In this document: piece by piece, positions 7,661 to 16,947 of the stretch
Position numbering within the stretch: the first letter of the stretch is position 1
Layout: every line of letters begins with the position of its first letter
Source: Chitinivibrionales bacterium
Lineage (GTDB): Bacteria; Fibrobacterota; Chitinivibrionia; Chitinivibrionales; WJKA01
Assembly: GCA_014728215.1 (NCBI GenBank)
Contig: WJLZ01000202.1
Span: 1 to 52,845 of the forward strand
Direction of reading: 5' to 3'
Length of the DNA: 52,845 bases
The notes under the pieces: model-generated
Database searches by the model: none
What the model was told of the DNA's origin: nothing
Seen by the model: only the letters and a program-made list of their open reading frames with translations
Made by a program: the position numbers and the translations under genes

Positions 7661-8119
7661 GTCCCTGCTCCTTCCGGATAATGCTGATGGTGCGTTTTAT
7701 TATGTAATATCGGTAGTGGAAAAAAAACTCTTTAGGAAGACATCGCACATTGCCGTTTTTTTTCTCCTTCACAAGGTAAATGCAAAAGGTATATAATGGT
7801 ATAAACAGTCATAAAATCGATAGTCATCCATTTTTTGGCAAAGGCAGGGGCTCTTTGGTTAATTCAGCGATATTCACAACGTACAATATCCTCGGAGCGA
7901 TTGCTCCGGCACTGAAATATAGCATCATTGGTGTACTTTTTTGTCATTTTGCATTTGATGATGAATCCAGCTCTTAATGCTTAAAAAAGCCTGTGATTCC
8001 CGGACCAAGTCCGGGATGACAGCAAAAAATACAAATGAAACACGCCACGTTTAGTTACCGAAATAATACATTCATTCATATGCATCCTAGCGCACAGCAA
8101 CAGGGGTTAAGCTTTACTA
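7661..8119. other. 459-bp intergenic gap with one dispersed hairpin
   Basis: Apart from the hairpin at 7994-8020 I see no gene. A plus-strand open frame at 7780-7977 (65 codons) has no Shine-Dalgarno and no recognisable sequence, and I do not accept it. The gap separates divergently transcribed genes, so it should hold promoters for both; none reads as a convincing consensus. Confidence 0.4.
7994..8020. repeat. Dispersed hairpin GATTCCCGGAC-CAA-GTCCGGGATGAC
   Basis: An inverted repeat with the stem CCCGGAC/GTCCGGG extended by ATT/GAT-type pairs and a CAA loop. It belongs to the same general class of short intergenic hairpin as 3304-3329 but has a different stem sequence. No T-run follows. 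Confidence 0.55.
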
Positions 8120-9304
8120 ATGGTCAGATATAAAATTGATGATGTTACCGACGACATGGTTCTTGCCGAATCAATATTTACTTCATCGGGAGAACTGCTC
8201 CTTGCAGCAGGTTACCGGGTTACCGAGCGATACCGGCGACGGCTTAAATCCCTTGGTTTCGGCACAGTCAAGATTATAGTTGAGGGGACCGAGGAGGTTA
8301 TTCCCGAAACGATTATCTCCGAACATGTCCAGCGGGAAATGTCGGTGGCTTTCAAAAAGACCACTTCGGAGATGAAATCGCTGTTTCAGTACAAACAGCA
8401 GACCCAGAAGACTGTGCAGGACCTGATTGCCGAAAACCGCAATCACCTCGACAAGCTGATCATGAATTCCGGCATTGTCAATACGCTCGACAAGTTTATC
8501 GAAGAGATCCTTGCTCAATCGGCGGTAGTGCTGAACCTTTCGGCCCTGGCTCAGATCAATGAATCATACTTCACCCATGTAGTCAACGTGACCATTTCGG
8601 CGCTCTGCCTGGGAAAGAAATACCGGTTTTCCTATGATGAAATGAAACAGCTGGGAATGGGGGCGATCAACTATGATCTCGGGCTGGTGGCGATCTCGAA
8701 GGATATTTTAGAGAAGAATGAACCGCTCACCGATGAAGAAAAGCGCCAGTTGCAGCAGCATACGGTATACGGGCATCTGATGCTTTCCCAGAATCCATCG
8801 ATACCGGCTACCAGTTCGGCGGTGTCCTTTCAGCACCATGAATATCAGAATGGGACCGGCTATCCCCGGGGATTACGGGGAGAAAACCTTCCGCCGGTAA
8901 AAGATTTTTCCAGAAAAAACATGATCCATCGCTATGCCGAGATTGTGGCGGTTGCCGACGCCTACGATATGCTGTCGAACGGAAGAAAGCATTACAGCAG
9001 AAAACATGATGCCCGCACTGCGCTCAGACGGCTGATCGAGCTGGGGGGTAATTTTCTCAATGCCGATGTAATCAAAACAATGATCACCATGATACCGCTT
9101 TACCCGGTCGGCGCCAGAATACGGGTTGTCAACGCACCGATCTCACAACTCGTGGGCTACTACGGAGTGGTAGCCAGAGACAATCACGAAAATCTCGAAC
9201 ATCCCCAGATTATTCTCTACGAAACAAAGCATCATCAGAAAGTAAAACCTATCCTTATCGACCTGTCAAAGCATCGGGGGTTTATTGTCGAGCTGGCAGG
9301 CTAG
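8120..9304 (+). CDS. HD-GYP domain protein with degenerate HD dyad
   Basis: The 394-residue protein has an N-terminal beta-rich region (residues 1-60, DUF3391-like position), a helical linker, and an HD-GYP domain from about 140 to 330. Conserved parts are the first His (FTHVVNVTISALCLGKKY), HTVYGHLMLSQNP, and SFQHHEYQNGTGYPRGLRGE with the GYP motif. The canonical HDIGK is replaced by NYDLGL near residue 184, so the metal-binding His is Tyr and the Lys is lost. Family members hydrolyse cyclic di-GMP with a bi- or trinuclear metal centre; losing that His probably weakens or abolishes catalysis, so a binding or sensory role is plausible. The 3' end adds about 60 residues of a beta-rich tail (GARIRVVNAPISQLVGYYGVV). 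The gene stands alone on the plus strand. Confidence 0.85.
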   Translation: MVRYKIDDVTDDMVLAESIFTSSGELLLAAGYRVTERYRRRLKSLGFGTVKIIVEGTEEVIPETIISEHVQREMSVAFKKTTSEMKSLFQYKQQTQKTVQDLIAENRNHLDKLIMNSGIVNTLDKFIEEILAQSAVVLNLSALAQINESYFTHVVNVTISALCLGKKYRFSYDEMKQLGMGAINYDLGLVAISKDILEKNEPLTDEEKRQLQQHTVYGHLMLSQNPSIPATSSAVSFQHHEYQNGTGYPRGLRGENLPPVKDFSRKNMIHRYAEIVAVADAYDMLSNGRKHYSRKHDARTALRRLIELGGNFLNADVIKTMITMIPLYPVGARIRVVNAPISQLVGYYGVVARDNHENLEHPQIILYETKHHQKVKPILIDLSKHRGFIVELAG

Positions 9305-9420
9305 TGAGAGTGGGCAGAAGTCGAAGTGTAATGAAATATTAGATCCATAATCCTGTTTCATTCCCAATCCAGTATCCCCTCGCCTCGTCGCGTCGTTTTC
9401 CCCCGTGCTCTTCCCGATTT

Positions 9421-10416
9421 TCATCGGGACAGGCGTGCGCTCATACGCTCATTCTTCCCGATCCCGGTCAGCATCCTGACCTTCTCAAGCGTTTTCAATC
9501 CCACAGCGCGGGCTTTTTCTTTTCCCTTGATGCGGATTTCCTCAACGTAGTCGAGATTGTTTATTAATTCTTCGCGGCGCTTGCGCTGGGGGGCGAAGTA
9601 TTCCCAGAGTAGAGCAAAGAGTTCCTTTTTGGCGTCACCGTAGCCATATCCGCCCCGGCGGAATTTTTCTTCCATCTCCCGGGCTTTGTTTTCATCGGCA
9701 AAGAGGCGGTAGATACCATAGATAACGCTCCGGCCGGGATCCTTGGGCTCTTCAACCGGCGTCGAATCGGTAAGAATCGACATGACCTTTTTTTTCAATT
9801 TCTTTTCGGGCGCAAAAATCTCGATAATGTTGTCGTAGGACTTTGACATTTTCTGACCGTCAACACCGGGGATTACCGCAACCGTATCCGAAATCTCGGC
9901 GTCGGGGATAGTGAACACTTCACCATAGGTCTGGTTGAATTTGATCGCCAGGTCGCGGGTGACTTCAACATGCTGTTTCTGGTCTTTTCCCACCGGTACC
10001 AGATTCGACTGATACATGAGTATGTCGGCAGCCATGAGCACGGGATAGCAGAAGAGTCCGGTGTTTGCCGGGATGTCCCTGGCCACAGCGTCTTTATAGG
10101 CATGACATCGCTGCAGAAGTCCCACTGGACAGACATTATTGAGATACCAGGTCAGCTCAGTCACTTCGGGAAAGTCGGATTGCACCCAGAAAACCGAGCG
10201 GTCGGGATCGATTCCCAGGGCAAGGAGATCGATCAGGGCAGTGGTGGTATTCTGATACAGCTTTTGGGCATCGAAAAGGGTCGTCTGACTGTGCATATTT
10301 GCGATAAAACAGAAGAGTTCGCCCCGGTCCTGGGATTCGATCATCGGTTTGATCATTCCGAGGTAATTGCCGATATGAAGCGTTCCCGAGGGTTTAATTC
10401 CTGAAAGTATGCGCAT
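9421..10416 (-). CDS. trpS: Tryptophanyl-tRNA synthetase
   Basis: The 331-residue length and class-I synthetase motifs are clear: GTLHIGNYLG near residue 12-21 (HIGH equivalent) and GQKMSKSYDN near 188-197 (KMSKS). FWVQSDFPEVTELTWYLNNVCPVGLLQRCHAYK, MAADILMYQSNLVPVGKDQKQHVEVTRDLA and the GVDGQK segment are typical of bacterial TrpRS. It charges tRNA-Trp with tryptophan at the expense of ATP. The ATG at 10416 has GGAG 9 nt upstream. The C-terminus overlaps a short CCCGAT-TTTC-ATCGGG hairpin at 9413-9428. The neighbour downstream is convergent (HD-GYP protein). No attenuator or T-box is visible upstream. Confidence 0.95.
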   Translation of the reverse strand: MRILSGIKPSGTLHIGNYLGMIKPMIESQDRGELFCFIANMHSQTTLFDAQKLYQNTTTALIDLLALGIDPDRSVFWVQSDFPEVTELTWYLNNVCPVGLLQRCHAYKDAVARDIPANTGLFCYPVLMAADILMYQSNLVPVGKDQKQHVEVTRDLAIKFNQTYGEVFTIPDAEISDTVAVIPGVDGQKMSKSYDNIIEIFAPEKKLKKKVMSILTDSTPVEEPKDPGRSVIYGIYRLFADENKAREMEEKFRRGGYGYGDAKKELFALLWEYFAPQRKRREELINNLDYVEEIRIKGKEKARAVGLKTLEKVRMLTGIGKNERMSARLSR

Positions 10417-10585
10417 AGTATGAACTCCGGATGTATTTAATTATTTTGTATGGTTACACTGTGCCCATCGCAGCCCGAATTCACCGGTCTGCCGGCTGCC
10501 GCAATCACGTTTACTTTTTAATTTTCCAAAAATACATCATGAGACATAGATCAATTCATACTTTGGAAGGACAGGGAAAATAAAA

Positions 10586-12349
10586 ATGGAACAATCGGAA
10601 ATAATTAAAAAAGCGAAGGAATATTGTGCGGTCGAAAAGGACCCGCAGTTCAGACAGGAAGTCGAGGACCTTCTGGGTAAGGAGGATTTTGAAGCGCTTG
10701 GAGACCGGTTTTATACCGAATTGAATTTCGGCACCGGCGGATTACGGGGTATTATCGGCGGGGGCTTTAACCGGATGAATCCCTATATTGTCCAGCGGGC
10801 CACTCAGGGGCTGGCTAATTATATTGTCAAAGAAAAAGACCCGGCCCGGGCATCGGTTGTCATTGCCTATGATTCCCGCCGCTTTTCCGACCGCTTTGCT
10901 CTTCAGGCAGCCTGTGTATGCGCAGGAAACGGTATCAAAGCTTATTTGTTTACCGGACTTCGCCCGACCCCTGAGCTTTCCTTTGCTGTTCGTCACCTGA
11001 AAGCAACAGCCGGGATCGTGCTGACCGCCAGTCATAATCCTGCCCAATACAATGGATATAAGGTTTACTGGGAAGATGGTGCGCAGATTGTTCCCCCTCA
11101 GGATAAGGCAATCGTTAATGAAGTATACGATGTAACCGATATTACCGGTATGTCGGAAAAAGATGCCGTGAAACAGGGCCTCCTTGTGCATATTGACCAC
11201 GAAATTGATGATGCGTATATCGAGACGATTCGTCGTCAGGCCTTGCGTCCCGATCTGATTAGAGGACGGGGAAGCGAGCTTTCGGCGGTCTATACTCCCC
11301 TTCACGGGGCAGGGCGAATGCCGCTGCAGACGGCACTCGAAAAGATGGGGATTACCGTTACCCCGGTGGAAGAACAGAAAGAGCCCGACGGCAATTTCCC
11401 GACCGTTACCTATCCCAACCCGGAAGAACCATCGGCGATGAAAATGGCCCTTGAGCTTGCCGAACAAACAGAGGCCGATCTGGTTCTGGGCACCGATCCC
11501 GATGCCGATCGGCTGGGTGTGGGCGTGCCGGTGGACGGCTCCTGGGTTCTGCTCACCGGGAACCAGTTGGGGACCCTTCTGCTCGATTATATCGTGACAA
11601 CCCGAAAAGAGCAGGGAACGCTGCCTTCCAATGGTGCGTTTGTGAAAACGATCGTCACCACCGAACTCCAGCGGCTGGTGGCCGAAAATGCCGGGCTTGC
11701 CTGCTATGATACCCTTACCGGGTTTAAATATATCGGCAAACTGATCCGCGATTTCGAAAACATGGAAAAGGGGCCGGAATATGTATTCGGCGGTGAAGAA
11801 AGCTATGGTTATCTCGTGGGGACCAGTGTCCGGGATAAAGATGCGGTCTCTTCCGCGGCCATGACCGCCGAAATGGCGCTCTACTATCGAACGAAAGGCA
11901 TGACCCTGTTCGACCGGCTCAATCAGATCTATGATGAATACGGGGATTTTGAAGAAATCCTTATCTCGAAGTATTTTACTGGAGAGAAAGGGGCGAAGAT
12001 TACCTTATCGATTATGGATGAACTGCGCAACAATTCGCTGGCTCAGTTTGCCGGTCAGGAGGTCGTTGTGATCAAAGATTATCTTGACGGCACCACGCTG
12101 GATAAACGAAAAAATGTGAAAGAAAAAGATATAAACCTTCCTTCTTCCAATGTTTTGCAGTATTTTTTATCCGACAAGACTATTGTCAGTGTCCGTCCAT
12201 CCGGTACAGAGCCAAAAATTAAATTCTATGCATCGTGCCGCAGTGAGCCGAAAATGGAATTATCACAGGCTAAAGAGGTGGTACACGGTAAGATAACCGC
12301 TGTAGAGACGGAAATCGATAACCTTATCGACCGATTGAGTCATGCCTGA
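10586..12349 (+). CDS. Phosphoglucomutase/phosphomannomutase family (alpha-D-phosphohexomutase)
   Basis: The 587-residue protein carries all four phosphohexomutase motifs: the phosphoserine loop TASHNPAQYNGYK near residue 147 (Ser carries the phosphate), the metal loop GTDPDADRLGV near 302, the sugar-binding loop GGEESYGY near 402 and the phosphate-binding loop RPSGTEPKIK near 537. Length and the N-terminal GTGGLRGIIGGGFNRMN match the PGM2-type subgroup, which interconverts glucose-1-P and glucose-6-P and sometimes acts on other hexoses or pentoses. The substrate cannot be fixed from sequence. AGGGA lies 9 nt before the ATG. Its stop overlaps the following kinase gene by 8 nt, so the two are one transcript and possibly regulated together. 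Confidence 0.9.
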   Translation: MEQSEIIKKAKEYCAVEKDPQFRQEVEDLLGKEDFEALGDRFYTELNFGTGGLRGIIGGGFNRMNPYIVQRATQGLANYIVKEKDPARASVVIAYDSRRFSDRFALQAACVCAGNGIKAYLFTGLRPTPELSFAVRHLKATAGIVLTASHNPAQYNGYKVYWEDGAQIVPPQDKAIVNEVYDVTDITGMSEKDAVKQGLLVHIDHEIDDAYIETIRRQALRPDLIRGRGSELSAVYTPLHGAGRMPLQTALEKMGITVTPVEEQKEPDGNFPTVTYPNPEEPSAMKMALELAEQTEADLVLGTDPDADRLGVGVPVDGSWVLLTGNQLGTLLLDYIVTTRKEQGTLPSNGAFVKTIVTTELQRLVAENAGLACYDTLTGFKYIGKLIRDFENMEKGPEYVFGGEESYGYLVGTSVRDKDAVSSAAMTAEMALYYRTKGMTLFDRLNQIYDEYGDFEEILISKYFTGEKGAKITLSIMDELRNNSLAQFAGQEVVVIKDYLDGTTLDKRKNVKEKDINLPSSNVLQYFLSDKTIVSVRPSGTEPKIKFYASCRSEPKMELSQAKEVVHGKITAVETEIDNLIDRLSHA

Positions 12350-14018
12350 GAAAAAACGGAAAACACCGGCCGAATCATACGATGCACCCGATGATGCAGC
12401 GACACCTTCGGTGTCGGACCCCTTTATCGGCAAAACATTCGGTCATTGTGAAATAATCGAGAAAATCAGTGAGGGCGGCTCCGCCTATGTTTACCGGGGC
12501 TATAATGTGCGGTTCGATCTCGACCGGGTGATAAAAATCCTGAAACCATCCCTTACCGAGGAAGAAGATTTTTATTTCCGTTTCAGGCAGGAAGCGCAGC
12601 TTACCGCCCGTCTAGACCATCCCAATATCCTTCGTGTTTTCGATACCGGTGAACAGGACGGCTATTTTTATATCGAGATGGAGTATATCCGGGGGCAGAC
12701 CCTTCGTGAATATATCCAGATGAACCCGAAGCTGAATGAGCGGGAAATACTCGAGATAACTACCCAGGTCGCCCGGGCGCTCGATTATGCTCATAATGTC
12801 GAGATTACCGCACCCAACAACGAAGTCATCCATGGGATTCTTCACCGCGATCTGAAACCCGAAAATGTCATGCTGACCCAGGGAAAGCTGGTCAAGTTGA
12901 TGGACTTCGGTGCGGCAAAACCGCTCAATATTACCTCAAACACGATGCAGGGGATGATTGTCGGGACCTTTCATTATATGTCGCCCGAACAACTTAAGGG
13001 CGAGGATCTCGATGCGCGGAGTGATTTTTTCTCTCTCGGGATTATCATGTACGAGCTGTGTACCGGGGTAAAACCCTTTGCCGCCGAAAATCTCACCGAA
13101 CTTATCGACAAAATTACAACCTGTAAATATGCCAAACTTCGAAGTGTCCGCCCGACCGTAACGGTCCTGACCGAAGAATTGATCGATCGGCTTTTGTCGA
13201 AAAAGCGGGACCATCGGCCAAAAACGACAAAGGAGATCGAAGAGATAATCCAGATATCAGCGCAGCGCCTTACCGCCTGGAGCGAGGGACGGCGGGTGCG
13301 GGTCCCTTTTTCATTTAAACGGGCATTTCCGGCTATTTCGGCACTTTTCTCAACCCTCGCCCTGGCATTGTCGATCTATTCGGCCTTTTTTAAATCCGGT
13401 ACCCCTACTAATGCCACCCTATCGTCAGCAATGAAGAATTCGGGGTCGGCGCTTTCCGGTTCCACATTGCTTGGTAAGGGCAAGGAACTCGAACGGCGGC
13501 GGCTGTGGGGTGAAGCCGTGCAGGTGTATGAATCGGTCCCGACGGTCGATGAAGGCGGGTTGGCAAACGAGTATCTCGAAGCCCAGATCAGGCTGGCCTA
13601 TATCTCCTTTACCTACCGAAATCAGCTGACCAAGGCCCGGTCGATCCTCGAAAAGTTGAGGATGGAATATTCCGATCCGGCTATCGACGCCTATCTCGGG
13701 AAAATTTACATGCGCCAATCGCTGCATATCGAAGCCAAGGAACGGTTCGAGACCGCACTCTCCTCAACGAAGGGCTCGGTCATTCAGATTACCGACGAAT
13801 TCAAAAGCGACCTTCTCTTCGATCTGGCAACCTCCCTCGATAAACAGTATATCTATGTCGACAAAGACCCGGGAGTGCTCATGGAAGCTATCAAGGCATG
13901 GTCTTATTTTATCGAGTTTGCAGGATGCGATTCGAAAAAGTCGAAAAATTGTATTTATGCCAAAAAGCGGATCGAGGAACTCCACAAGATCGACGAGCAG
14001 TTAAACCGGGGCAAATAG
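12342..14018 (+). CDS. Membrane-anchored Ser/Thr protein kinase with C-terminal repeat region
   Basis: The 558-residue protein has a Hanks-type kinase domain at about 33-305. Motifs seen are the glycine loop ISEGGSAYVYRG, the Lys in RVIKILKP, HRDLKPENVM near 168, DFGAAKP near 188, GTFHYMSPEQ near 210 and DARSDFFSLGIIMYELCTG. A single TM helix lies at about 327-349 (AFPAISALFSTLALALSIYSAFF). The extracytoplasmic part, about 200 residues, is helical and TPR-like (LGKGKELERRRLWGEAVQVYESVP, AYLGKIYMRQSLHIEAKERFETAL). There are no PASTA repeats. It probably phosphorylates cytoplasmic targets in response to an envelope signal. The 8-nt overlap with the phosphohexomutase gene makes sugar-phosphate metabolism a candidate target, which is inference only. 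Confidence 0.88.
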   Translation: MPEKKRKTPAESYDAPDDAATPSVSDPFIGKTFGHCEIIEKISEGGSAYVYRGYNVRFDLDRVIKILKPSLTEEEDFYFRFRQEAQLTARLDHPNILRVFDTGEQDGYFYIEMEYIRGQTLREYIQMNPKLNEREILEITTQVARALDYAHNVEITAPNNEVIHGILHRDLKPENVMLTQGKLVKLMDFGAAKPLNITSNTMQGMIVGTFHYMSPEQLKGEDLDARSDFFSLGIIMYELCTGVKPFAAENLTELIDKITTCKYAKLRSVRPTVTVLTEELIDRLLSKKRDHRPKTTKEIEEIIQISAQRLTAWSEGRRVRVPFSFKRAFPAISALFSTLALALSIYSAFFKSGTPTNATLSSAMKNSGSALSGSTLLGKGKELERRRLWGEAVQVYESVPTVDEGGLANEYLEAQIRLAYISFTYRNQLTKARSILEKLRMEYSDPAIDAYLGKIYMRQSLHIEAKERFETALSSTKGSVIQITDEFKSDLLFDLATSLDKQYIYVDKDPGVLMEAIKAWSYFIEFAGCDSKKSKNCIYAKKRIEELHKIDEQLNRGK

Positions 14019-14032
14019 CTTTCCGGTCTTAC

Positions 14033-15853
14033 TTACGGAAGACGCTTTTTTATTTTTTCAAATCCCTCTTTTAAATCTTCTTTTTTCTCGATTTGCGGCC
14101 GAGCCTTTTCCTGTGCTTGGTGCCAGCGAGACTCTTGTTCCTCCTGTTTTCCGGAGGTAGACTTTTTCAAAGCCGAATAACTATTGGTGAGTTCGGCGGA
14201 CAACTGACTGCAGAGGTGCGTTATCTTTTCATGAAAAGCCTTCGAAAGGATTTCGATGCTCGAATCGATATGTTCTTTCAAGATAGGCAGATAAATGGTT
14301 TCATAATGTTTCCCGAGAGCTTCTTTGCTTTTAAAGCGGTCGGAAAAAGAGGTGCTCAACCGGGCGAGTGTTTCATCGGTATTTTTGGAGATGCTTTCAT
14401 AGGGCGGTGAAATCTCCATGCCTTCAAGGGTGTCCTTTACCGCATCGGGGATGGTAAAGGTAACGTTAAGCAACTGCCGGGCTTTTTGGGCAATCCGTTC
14501 GAATTCCCGGCGATGGATCAGCGATGCTTTTCTGAGCGGCTTGTTGATGGCTGTTGTTACCTGTAAAACAAAAGCCTTGCTTGCCTGGGTATAAAAGGAT
14601 GGATAGGATGTCGTAAGTCGGTCTTTGAGCATGAGCTTGACATTGTCCTGCTTTAAGATGTCGTGAAAAAACTCTTCGGTTTGTCCGTGAAGGCTTTGCT
14701 TCTGCTTATCGATCGTTTTGTCTAAAAATTCGGTGAGGGCCTTTTTTTCAGCCTCAACCATGGTGATCTCCGACTGAGACTGTTTTTCGATGTCCTCGAC
14801 TTTTTCTTTGAGCTGCAATACAGCTTCATGAAGCTCCGATACCGGTGCACCGATTTCGGCAATTTCTTTGCCCAGAGTTGATGTGATGCCGTCGAGTGCA
14901 TCGTGCAATTTTTCATTGAGGGCATGGGAAAGGATAAAATATTTATCCGCGATCATGAAATGATTGATGGCGTCGACAATCGCCTGCAAACCGCTGCGGT
15001 TCCAGGGCTGATCGGTTTCATCGCGGGCCGTCGACGATTCGCCCTGCCGGGCGTTAATCGGAAAAAGCGTGACATCGGTGGGAAGGTCGAGATGTTGCCG
15101 GACTTCGGCGCGGACAAATTTGGTGGTCTTTGTCCGTTCTTCTTCATTCAACAAATCGACTTTGTTAAACACAAAAAATATGCGGGGAACAAACTTCTGC
15201 ATCTCCTTGAGAAAGGAGACTTCAATTTCGGTAATAGGCAGATCCGCGCTTAAAAGAAAGAAGGCGGCGTCGCATTCAGAGAGCAGGTCGATCGTGGTTT
15301 GCGTATTATGAATAAAGGTGGAGCCGAATCCCGGCGTATCGATAATAACCGTCCCGTTGCGCACCAGATCACTGGAACACTCTACATGCACCGATGCAAC
15401 CTTATGCCGGTTTTTCGGATTGTTTTCTTCAGTGACATATTTAATAAGGAGCTGCTGAATCGCTTCACTTGAATTTTCGGCAATTTCATCGTCTTTTTCA
15501 TCAGAGAAACTCACGATGCTCTTTTCTGTGCGCCCGTAGCGAATGACTGTCGGAACATTGGTGAGGGGAAGCACTGACGTAGGGAGCACTTTCACGCCTA
15601 AAAGTGCGTTGATAAAGGTGCTCTTTCCCCGGTTGAACTGCCCCAGAACGGCAAAGTGCAGCTTGCCTTTTGATAACCGCTCCCGGAGTTCTTCAATCCG
15701 CTCCGTATATATATCGTAGCTGGATGGGAGTTCTTTGCAGAGATCAACGGCCCCATTGATAATACTGTCGATTGAAACACCCTGGTCTATAGCGGTCTCG
15801 GATGAGGGAGTATGCGATGGTTGTTGAATCGGTCTGTCGTTGTTGTCAATCAT
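14033..15853 (-). CDS. Dynamin-like large GTPase
   Basis: The 606-residue protein has G1 GQFNRGKST at 71-79, switch region LPLTNVPTVIRYG, G3 DTPGFGST near 174 and G4 NKVDLL near 234: the Dynamin_N family layout. The rest is long alpha-helix and coiled coil (ALNEKLHDALDGITSTLGKEIAEIGAP, then Lys/Glu-rich helices to the C-terminus). I see no confident transmembrane paddle. Bacterial dynamin-like proteins remodel or protect membranes and may act in pairs; a role here is unproven. Its start overlaps the aroB stop by 8 nt, so it is co-translated as the last gene of the aro operon. No adjacent second dynamin gene is present. Confidence 0.85.
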   Translation of the reverse strand: MIDNNDRPIQQPSHTPSSETAIDQGVSIDSIINGAVDLCKELPSSYDIYTERIEELRERLSKGKLHFAVLGQFNRGKSTFINALLGVKVLPTSVLPLTNVPTVIRYGRTEKSIVSFSDEKDDEIAENSSEAIQQLLIKYVTEENNPKNRHKVASVHVECSSDLVRNGTVIIDTPGFGSTFIHNTQTTIDLLSECDAAFFLLSADLPITEIEVSFLKEMQKFVPRIFFVFNKVDLLNEEERTKTTKFVRAEVRQHLDLPTDVTLFPINARQGESSTARDETDQPWNRSGLQAIVDAINHFMIADKYFILSHALNEKLHDALDGITSTLGKEIAEIGAPVSELHEAVLQLKEKVEDIEKQSQSEITMVEAEKKALTEFLDKTIDKQKQSLHGQTEEFFHDILKQDNVKLMLKDRLTTSYPSFYTQASKAFVLQVTTAINKPLRKASLIHRREFERIAQKARQLLNVTFTIPDAVKDTLEGMEISPPYESISKNTDETLARLSTSFSDRFKSKEALGKHYETIYLPILKEHIDSSIEILSKAFHEKITHLCSQLSAELTNSYSALKKSTSGKQEEQESRWHQAQEKARPQIEKKEDLKEGFEKIKKRLP

Positions 15854-16943
15854 TGGCCGGTTGAGTTTTAAAAATCCGGGTAAGGGTGGCTATAATAGCA
15901 TTTCGGTCAATATCGCTTTTTATTATTGATTTTCCCGGAGAGGTCGGCACGATAAAGCGGATCTTTCCTCCAGAGACTTTCTTATCGGAGAACATGGCAT
16001 CGTACAGGTGTTCGCAGTCAGGCGTATCAGGGAGTTCGGGCATGCCCGGCTTTTTGAGAAGAGCCTCGTATGCTTTCCGTGAATCTTCGGGTACAGTGCC
16101 GATTCGCACTCCCAGATCGCAGGCGCAGGCAATTCCCCACAGGACCGCTTCGCCATGAAGGATTTTTTCATAATTATAATAATTTTCGAGCGCGTGTGCA
16201 AAGGTATGGCCGAAATTGAGCAGTGCCCGGTTGCCCCTTTCACGCTCATCATCGGAGACAATGCGTGCTTTGACGGCTATACTGCGTCTGATACCCTCCT
16301 GCAGAATACCGGGCTTTTTTGCGATCATATCATCGTGGTGTTCCATAACAAAATCGAACATCTCTTTTCCGCCGATAAAGGCGTATTTGTATAACTCGGC
16401 ATAGCCGGCAATAAATTCGCGCTCGGGGAGGGTGGAAAGATAAGCGGTATCGACCCATACCAGACCCGGTTGGTGGAATGCACCGATCAGATTTTTACCT
16501 CTGCGATGATTGACCGCGGTTTTGCCTCCCACACTCGAATCGACCATGGCTAAAAGGGTGGTGGGTATCTGGATGTATTTGACTCCCCGGAGAAAGGATG
16601 CAGCGGCAAAACCGGTGATATCGCCCACGACGCCGCCGCCAAAGGCAATAATAACCGAACTCCGCTCCAGACGGTTCTCAAGAAGCGTATCGAGGATGCC
16701 CGACCAGGTGTCGATGGTCTTGTATTTTTCGCCGTCGGGAATAGCATACACCAGCGCGTCGAGGGAATGCTGAAGCTGTTCGATCTGAGAACGGTACAGT
16801 TCCTGGATCGTCGTGTTGGTGACAAGGGCAAAACGGGCCCCGTGAAACTCTTTTTTAATTGCAACGGCCAGTTCTTTGAAGGTATCAGAACCTATAAAAA
16901 CAGGATATGAACGGTCACCAAGTGCTACGACAATCTGCTGCAT
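15846..16943 (-). CDS. aroB: 3-dehydroquinate synthase
   Basis: I start at the ATG at 16943 (MQQIVVALGDRSYPVFIG, 365 aa) because GGAGA precedes it and the longer frame to 17000 runs into aroA. The NAD-binding block GGGVVGDITGFAAASFLRGVKYIQIPTTLLAMVDSSVGGKTAVN and the metal-site segments GYAELYKYAF and LNFGHTFAHALENYYN...HGEAV are all present. It converts DAHP to 3-dehydroquinate, the second step of the shikimate pathway. It sits 5 nt after aroA and overlaps the GTPase gene by 8 nt in the order GGDEF-aroE-aroA-aroB-GTPase. Confidence 0.93.
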   Translation of the reverse strand: MQQIVVALGDRSYPVFIGSDTFKELAVAIKKEFHGARFALVTNTTIQELYRSQIEQLQHSLDALVYAIPDGEKYKTIDTWSGILDTLLENRLERSSVIIAFGGGVVGDITGFAAASFLRGVKYIQIPTTLLAMVDSSVGGKTAVNHRRGKNLIGAFHQPGLVWVDTAYLSTLPEREFIAGYAELYKYAFIGGKEMFDFVMEHHDDMIAKKPGILQEGIRRSIAVKARIVSDDERERGNRALLNFGHTFAHALENYYNYEKILHGEAVLWGIACACDLGVRIGTVPEDSRKAYEALLKKPGMPELPDTPDCEHLYDAMFSDKKVSGGKIRFIVPTSPGKSIIKSDIDRNAIIATLTRIFKTQPAND

Positions 16944-16947
16944 AAAG

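Noticed and set aside
7780-7977. 65-codon plus-strand open frame in the gap before the HD-GYP gene
   Set aside because: No Shine-Dalgarno, no recognisable protein sequence and AT-rich codons; it lies in an otherwise non-coding gap.
9413-9428. CCCGAT-TTTC-ATCGGG hairpin at the trpS stop as a terminator
   Set aside because: Only six pairs and no T-run; mentioned with trpS but not called.
14018-14050. TTCCG...CGGAA hairpin followed by a T-run between two convergent genes
   Set aside because: Stem is only five pairs with a ten-base loop; too weak to call a terminator.
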